Assembly: GCA_008711295.1 (NCBI GenBank)
Contig: VUYV01000156.1
Coordinates: 927,628-991,627 of the forward strand
DNA length: 64,000 nt
From: Anarhynchus alexandrinus
Taxonomy: Eukaryota; Chordata; Aves; Charadriiformes; Charadriidae
Reading direction: 5' to 3'
Made by a program: the position numbers and the translations under genes
Notes under the pieces: model-generated
Databases searched by the model: none
Seen by the model: only the letters and a program-made list of their open reading frames with translations
What the model was told of the DNA's origin: nothing
Shown: piece after piece, positions 61,701-64,000 of the stretch
How the letters are laid out: each line of letters opens with the position of its first letter
Numbering within the stretch: the first letter of the stretch is position 1

Positions 61701-63082
61701 ACCTCAATCATTCTATGATTCTATGATTTTGGGGGGGTTTGCGCGTGGGAGCGAGCAGCAGGGGGGTTTGCCGGAGGGGCCGAGCCTGCGCCCACTGCGC
61801 TGGGGTGGGCTCTGCCTGAGCCCGCGTCCCCCTCCCCAGTCGGCAGGAAGCAGTTCATGAAGTTCGACTGCGCGAGCGATGCCGCGGAGGTGCTGGGCTG
61901 CGACCTGGAGGAGCTCACCACCGCCGTCTTCAAACACCACCTGAAGCAGATCCTGGCGCAGGTCACGGCGCGAGGCAGCCGGCTGCCCCCGGCGGAGGAG
62001 AGCCCGGCAGGTACCGGGGTGCTGCATCCCTTTTTCCTTCCTTTATGGGTGACTGGGAAATGCCACGCTCTGTGCTTTTCTTTCCAGGCAGTGAGGTCCA
62101 TTTAAGCATGTTTCCCCATCCCTGGAGGTGTTCTCCCCATCCCTGGAGGTGTTCAAGGCCAGGCTGGACGTGGCCTTGGGCAGCCTGGTCTGGTGGGAGG
62201 TGTCCCTGCCTATGGCAGGGGGGTTGGAACTCGATGATCTTCAAGGTCCTTTCCAACCTCAACCATTCTATGAGTCTATGTTCATATTAATGAAATTATT
62301 AACTGCTCTGTCACGTAGCTGCCCTCAGCCTGTCACTCCGCAGGGACACCCAAAGATCAGGCGAATTCAGATAATGCCCCCAGCAGATGAGCGATGGGGT
62401 TTAAATGCCGTGAGAGCTCTCCTGAGAAAAGGGGGGAAAACTCCCTAAAGCAGGAGGGCAGCAGGGTGGGCGTCCTGCCCCGGCCCCACAGGTGAAGCCG
62501 TGTCCTGCGAGGAGACCCGGCCACGGCGGGGCGTCGTGCTCCTGCTGGACCAGCTGCTGCTGCACCACTGTGAACCCCAAATCAATAAATGGGTGTAAAT
62601 GATGGAGGCAGACCCAGCGTGCGCATGGCGGGGGGGTGCGAGGCATCGCCCGGCTTTAAGCTCAGCCTTTCCACGGCGGACTCATCCTCGGGGGGCAGAA
62701 TGACAACCAGGTCCCTGCAAGTTCTTCTGAGAAAAGCAAGAACTTGCAGAACCGGCCTTTAACACGGCAGTAGGTTCATTTCTTGAATACAGGAGAGGCA
62801 GGAGGCACCAGAGGGGCTGCGGGCGGGCGGGTGGGACGGCGCCGCTTGTGTCGCCGCCGCGATGCCGTGCTCGGCGGGCAGAGGCCGGGAGCCGTGCGGG
62901 TTGTCCTGCGGCCGGCCGGGCTCCGTGTGGGCTCACCTCGGCTGGAAATAAACGGTGCGGCTTCGCCTGCTCTTCTCTCTGCCTGTGCCAGGGCCGAAGA
63001 TGACGGGTGCGGAGTGTGTGGAGGGGATGGCTTCGGGTCTCTACGAGGAGCTCTTTGCCGCCGTCGTCTCACTGATCAACAG
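43662..63082 (+). CDS. MYO18B: MYO18B coding span, first 13 coding exons (5' part of gene)
   Basis: Unconventional myosin XVIIIb is a large striated-muscle protein needed for sarcomere assembly. Thirteen exons join in one frame and give 744 residues plus two bases, ending inside the motor domain. The family signatures are the N-terminus [13 protein letters not shown], the [13 protein letters not shown] motif, the block [19 protein letters not shown] and a motor beginning near residue 440. Human MYO18B is about 2570 residues, so more than two thirds of the gene lies beyond the window. The P-loop falls at residue 477, well before its human position, because the low-complexity extension is shorter. 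Third codon positions are overwhelmingly G or C, unlike GRK3. All introns are GT-AG except the first, which appears to be GA-AG. Confidence 0.95.
43701..44449 (+). other. MYO18B: MYO18B first coding intron, apparent GA-AG ends
   Basis: GC-rich intron starting GAAAGT and ending TGCAAACAG. No other feature was seen. Confidence 0.7.
44450..44605 (+). CDS. MYO18B: MYO18B coding exon 2 (residues 14-65)
   Basis: A 156-base exon with donor GTGAGC, phase 0. It starts [20 protein letters not shown], continues [17 protein letters not shown] and ends in a Lys/Glu-rich stretch (ASAKEE). The [13 protein letters not shown] block is conserved in MYO18B. It is followed by a charged, probably helical segment. 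Confidence 0.96.
44606..45248 (+). other. MYO18B: MYO18B intron 2
   Basis: Contains an AT-rich island at about 44793-44872 with repeated ATTAAT/TTAATT motifs inside GC-rich DNA, and a purine-rich GGA repeat at about 44980-45033. Confidence 0.7.
44980..45033 (+). repeat. GGA/GAGGA purine microsatellite
   Basis: An imperfect run of GAGGAGGAGG units with GTA and AAA interruptions in MYO18B intron 2. It is pure purine on the plus strand apart from a T. Confidence 0.85.
45249..46016 (+). CDS. MYO18B: MYO18B coding exon 3, large low-complexity exon (residues 66-321)
   Basis: A 768-base exon (256 codons), phase 0, donor GTAACG. It encodes a disordered extension rich in Lys, Pro, Glu and Ala, starting [13 protein letters not shown]. 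Near the end it holds three tandem copies of a PGESKE unit (about 45929-45985). MYO18B proteins have a long poorly conserved N-terminal extension here, and this one is shorter than the human one. The acceptor is a CAGCAG pair, so splicing at 45249 or 45252 would include or drop one glutamine. Confidence 0.9.
46251..46317 (+). CDS. MYO18B: MYO18B coding exon 4 (residues 322-344)
   Basis: A 67-base exon, acceptor TCCCGGCAG, donor GTAACT. It reads [20 protein letters not shown] then TL. The WYEAEKVW block resembles the SH3-like segment that precedes myosin motors and is highly conserved in MYO18B. Confidence 0.96.
46541..46653 (+). CDS. MYO18B: MYO18B coding exon 5 (residues 344-381)
   Basis: A 113-base exon, acceptor TCGTTGCAG, donor GTGAGC. 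It reads [20 protein letters not shown] and ends [10 protein letters not shown], matching the LPAGRVR and TEVDE blocks of the family. Confidence 0.96.
46878..47054 (+). CDS. MYO18B: MYO18B coding exon 6 (residues 382-440)
   Basis: A 177-base exon, acceptor CCTGCAG, donor GTGAGC, phase 0. It reads [20 protein letters not shown] and ends SPSSGK. The NPP...EDL..L..LNE pattern with the following LQQRY is the usual entry to a myosin motor. Confidence 0.96.
47055..48192 (+). other. MYO18B: MYO18B intron 6
   Basis: Most of this intron is a minisatellite (listed separately). A single N lies at 48049, 144 bases before the next exon, without an obvious duplication around it. Confidence 0.8.
47215..47905 (+). 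repeat. Heterogeneous minisatellite
   Basis: About 690 bases made of variants of GGGGACACTCGGGGCTG and GGGATGCTCTGAGGACA in changing order. It creates long spurious open frames on both strands (a repeated Ser-Pro-Glu-Cys-Pro-Gln pattern on the minus strand). Confidence 0.9.
48193..48391 (+). CDS. MYO18B: MYO18B coding exon 7 (residues 441-507), P-loop
   Basis: A 199-base exon, acceptor TGCCCGCAG, donor GTACGG. It contains the motor opening ([16 protein letters not shown]) and the P-loop GRSGAGKT at residues 477-484. Conventional myosins have GESGAGKT. Here the glutamate is replaced by arginine while the Gly-Lys-Thr core is intact. Confidence 0.97.
48392..49234 (+). other. MYO18B: MYO18B intron 7
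   Basis: GC-rich intron without a recognised element. Confidence 0.7.
49235..49377 (+). CDS. MYO18B: MYO18B coding exon 8 (residues 507-554), switch I
   Basis: A 143-base exon, acceptor GTTTTGCAG, donor GTACCC. It reads [20 protein letters not shown] then [16 protein letters not shown]. The switch I position, NSSRFG in ordinary myosins, is SSSTRFS here, keeping the Arg-Phe pair but losing the leading Asn and the Gly. This fits the view that class XVIII myosins are weak or inactive ATPases. Confidence 0.97.
49378..50355 (+). other. MYO18B: MYO18B intron 8
   Basis: GC-rich intron with an AT-rich island at about 49616-49745 containing ATGCATAATT and TTATGCAAA (octamer-like) motifs. Confidence 0.7.
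50356..50456 (+). CDS. MYO18B: MYO18B coding exon 9 (residues 555-588)
   Basis: A 101-base exon, acceptor CTTCCCAG, donor GTGGGT. It reads [20 protein letters not shown] and ends MLAGLDAAH. The loop after switch I (LLE..RV..Q..GE.NF in myosins) is clear. Confidence 0.96.
50457..51044 (+). other. MYO18B: MYO18B intron 9
   Basis: Contains a short AT-rich island at about 50590-50735 with TATATATTTATATATTAG. Otherwise it is GC-rich and featureless. Confidence 0.7.
51045..51108 (+). CDS. MYO18B: MYO18B coding exon 10 (residues 588-609)
   Basis: A 64-base exon, acceptor CTTCCAG, donor GTAGGG. After a split Arg codon it reads [20 protein letters not shown] then K, matching the short MYO18B segment with LHQ and SFG. 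Confidence 0.94.
51840..51870 (+). repeat. (CCCAT)n microsatellite
   Basis: Six consecutive CCCAT-type pentamers in a MYO18B intron. Confidence 0.9.
52412..53042 (+). repeat. 315-base duplication across a single N
   Basis: Bases 52412-52726 and 52728-53042 are nearly identical. The one difference I see is a C/T near 52676 and 52992. A lone N at 52727 separates them. Both copies start GACCTCAGCTGTATTTTC and end GGGCTGGTGCGT. This is best read as unmerged contig ends or two haplotypes placed in tandem. Confidence 0.92.
53075..53395 (+). mobile_element. CR1 LINE 3' end, plus strand, split by a gap
   Basis: Starts within the CR1 block CAGAAGTGTGGCCAGCAGGG. The interior is replaced by N at 53133-53247. 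The 3' part runs from CCCCATCCCTGGAGGTGTTC to the tail ATTCTATGATTCTATGAT. The tail type is 'gaactcgatgatcttcaagg', the younger-looking subfamily in this window. Confidence 0.93.
53133..53247. other. Assembly gap (115 N) inside CR1
   Basis: A run of N within a CR1 copy, consistent with repeat-induced assembly failure. The missing part would be internal CR1 sequence. Confidence 0.98.
53695..53839 (+). CDS. MYO18B: MYO18B coding exon 11 (residues 610-658)
   Basis: A 145-base exon, acceptor TGCCTGCAG, donor GTAAGG. It reads [20 protein letters not shown] and ends [11 protein letters not shown]. The pattern A.L..LG...E....WRVL..IYHLG is the conserved myosin helix pair before loop 1 partners. Confidence 0.97.
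54205..54545. promoter_or_regulatory. AT-rich island, candidate conserved enhancer
   Basis: About 340 bases of AT-rich, non-repetitive, non-coding sequence set sharply in GC-rich intron. It contains many TTTATAAA/ATTA-type motifs and the 18-base perfect palindrome AGACATTTATAAATGTCT at 54440-54457. Composition islands of this kind in avian GC-rich introns are often conserved non-coding elements. This is inference only. Confidence 0.4.
54440..54457. repeat. 18-base perfect palindrome
   Basis: AGACATTTATAAATGTCT reads the same on both strands. It lies within the AT-rich island of MYO18B intron 11. Confidence 0.9.
56690..56960. promoter_or_regulatory. AT-rich island, candidate regulatory element
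   Basis: Non-repetitive sequence with ATTAATTATGCA, CTTATTGCTTT and CCTTAATTGATG blocks inside GC-rich intron. Homeodomain-type cores are frequent. No direct evidence of function. Confidence 0.3.
58195..58500. promoter_or_regulatory. AT-rich island, candidate regulatory element
   Basis: Contrasts sharply with flanking GC-rich sequence. It holds TTCTTTAATCATGCCATTAC and TTATATATAGGC blocks, then AATAAATTCACC and GGGTAATAAAGAGG. It is non-coding, non-repetitive and possibly conserved. Confidence 0.3.
59430..59815 (+). repeat. 22-base minisatellite
   Basis: About 17 copies of a 22-base unit close to GGGATGCTGGAGTGGTCGGT plus GT, with substitutions between copies. As 22 is not a multiple of three, the repeat is open in several frames on both strands and produces spurious Trp/Gly-rich and His/Pro-rich reading frames. 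Confidence 0.95.
61640..61728 (+). mobile_element. CR1 LINE 3' tail, plus strand, severely truncated
   Basis: Only about 90 bases remain, from TGGGAGGTGTCTCTGCC to ATTCTATGATTCTATGAT. It ends 111 bases before MYO18B coding exon 12. Confidence 0.93.
61840..62010 (+). CDS. MYO18B: MYO18B coding exon 12 (residues 658-715)
   Basis: A 171-base exon, acceptor CTCCCCAG, donor GTACCG. It reads [20 protein letters not shown] and on to [12 protein letters not shown], then a variable tail ending EESPA. VGRKQFM, ALGC-like and FKHHL blocks match MYO18B. It is flanked within about 110 bases on each side by CR1 tails. Confidence 0.97.
62114..62280 (+). mobile_element. CR1 LINE 3' tail, plus strand
   Basis: Starts CCCCATCCCTGGAGGTGTT, a block that occurs twice in a row (from 62114 and 62136), and ends CATTCTATGAGTCTATG. 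It begins about 104 bases after the donor of MYO18B coding exon 12. Confidence 0.93.
62281..62991 (+). other. MYO18B: MYO18B intron 12, remainder
   Basis: No gene. A modestly AT-rich stretch at 62345-62420 and GC-rich sequence after 62780. Confidence 0.7.
62992..63082 (+). CDS. MYO18B: MYO18B coding exon 13 (residues 715-745)
   Basis: A 91-base exon, acceptor CTGTGCCAG, donor GTACGG. It reads [20 protein letters not shown] then [10 protein letters not shown], with the last codon split [16 protein letters not shown] corresponds to the LY..LF..LV..IN helix that precedes the relay and switch II region of myosins. Switch II itself is beyond the window. Confidence 0.97.
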
Positions 63083-64000
63083 GTACGGAGGGGGCGGGCG
63101 CCGCGCGGGGGGTGTCTGTGGGCGATGGCTCCTTCTCCACAGGGAAAAAGCCAAAGAGGAGCCTTTGCGGGGGGCTCTCTGGAGAAAGGTGCGGAGTGGT
63201 CAACCGCCGCCTGCTGGAAAAGGGAAGTTGGGTGAAAATCTCCGTCCGGGAGAGCACACCGCCGCTCGGGACCCGACGGCGGGCTGCCGGCCCCGCGTGA
63301 GCTGGCAGCGAGGACGCAGTGCCCCGCGGAGCGGCGGCCCCCGCGCCTGCGGGTGCCGCACGGGGCAGCGCGTGTCCTGCGCGGCACAGAGCCCCGGCAC
63401 CGGCAGCGCCCGGCTGGCACCGCTTCTGCGCAGCGTGGCNGCTGCGGCTGCAGGACGCGCCGCTCGCACACCCAGAGCAGCGGCACGGCGCGGCGCTGAG
63501 AGGAGCAGCCCGGCTGCCAATTGATAATGGATGCGACTTTGCAGACCGCGAGCAAGGTCAGCCGTGCGGGCAGAGCCGTAAATCAGGCGGGGAATCCCAC
63601 GGCGAGCCCTGCGCGCGCGTGGCAGGAGTCGCTGCGTGATAAAAGCTTGATGGCGGGAGAGGATCGAGGTGTCCAGAGGGGTCCGGCACCAGAGGAGCCG
63701 CCGCGGTGCCCCGGGAGGCTGCGGCTCCGTCCTGCTGCCCGGTGCCGGGGCGGCCGAGCAGGCGGCACCTTCCGCTGCCCAGGGGCTTCTCCTCACTCCG
63801 CTCATTGCCGTCTGGAAGGAAGGCTAGGAAGGACGTCCTCTGTGCCCTGGTGTCTCTCTTTCTTATCCAGCTCTGGAGCCCCCAACATCAGAAGGACATG
63901 GACCTGTTGGAGCGGGGCCAGAGGAGACCCCGGAGATGCTGCGAGGGCTGGAGCCCCTCTGCTGGGAGGACAGGCTGGGAGAGTTGGGGGGGGTTCAGCC
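63083..64000 (+). other. MYO18B: MYO18B intron 13 (partial)
   Basis: GC-rich intron with a single N at 63440 and a CR1 copy from 63869 that runs off the window edge. No further exon was seen. Confidence 0.8.
63869..64000 (+). mobile_element. CR1 LINE, plus strand, cut by window end
   Basis: Begins AGCTCTGGAGCCCCCAACAT and translates in pieces to the CR1 reverse-transcriptase C-terminus, as in the copy at 41830. The 3' end lies outside the window. Confidence 0.9.

Larger units (their letters stand above)
53840..61839 (+). other. MYO18B: MYO18B intron 11 (8.0 kb)
   Basis: The longest intron seen in this gene. It alternates GC-rich stretches with AT-rich islands at about 54205-54545, 54885-55060, 56690-56960, 58195-58500 and 60905-61045. 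It also holds a 22-base minisatellite (59430-59815) and a short CR1 tail (61640-61728). No coding similarity was found. Confidence 0.75.

Noticed and set aside
63840..63870. TCTTTCTTATCCAG as the acceptor of another MYO18B exon
   Set aside because: The sequence after it is CR1, and no MYO18B peptide follows.
1..64000. CRISPR arrays, bacterial operons or phage-like systems
   Set aside because: The window is vertebrate nuclear DNA with spliced genes and CR1 elements. The tandem repeats are minisatellites without a repeat-spacer layout.

Overview
This is nuclear DNA from a bird. Three things point there: several 5'-truncated CR1 retrotransposon copies ending in the typical avian CR1 tail (repeats of ATTCTATG), vertebrate genes cut into short GT-AG exons, and the gene order GRK3 followed by MYO18B on the same strand, the order known from human 22q12.1. 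Most long open frames in the window are chance frames in GC-rich or repetitive DNA. The real coding sequence lies in 31 short exons, which I placed by reading frame, splice sites and protein similarity recalled from the families.

Region 1 (1 to about 41.2 kb): the 3' part of GRK3 (beta-adrenergic receptor kinase 2), 18 coding exons from 4831 to the stop at 33929. All intron phases agree, and the joined exons encode 600 residues, exactly what remains of a 688-residue GRK3 after its first 88. The three upstream coding exons lie outside the window. The exons carry most of the RGS-homology domain, the whole kinase domain and the C-terminal PH domain that binds G beta-gamma. A long AT-rich 3' UTR follows. 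It may run to an AATAAA with a GU-rich downstream element near 41.23 kb.

Region 2 (about 39.3 to 43.6 kb): an abrupt change to GC-rich DNA, with a CR1 fragment and a 441-base assembly gap.

Region 3 (43.64 kb to the end): the 5' part of MYO18B (unconventional myosin XVIIIb), 13 coding exons covering the start codon, the conserved N-terminal motif, a large low-complexity Lys/Pro/Glu-rich exon and the first third of the motor domain with the P-loop and switch I. The gene runs out of the window. Its introns hold minisatellites, CR1 tails and AT-rich islands that look like conserved regulatory elements.

The two genes are neighbours by ancient synteny and show no sign of joint regulation. GRK3 phosphorylates agonist-occupied G-protein-coupled receptors. 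MYO18B is a striated-muscle myosin needed for sarcomere assembly.

I found no new biological system. The points most worth checking are an apparent GA-AG intron after the first MYO18B coding exon, degenerate nucleotide-binding motifs in the MYO18B motor, false-looking duplications at single-N assembly joins, and the AT-rich intronic islands.
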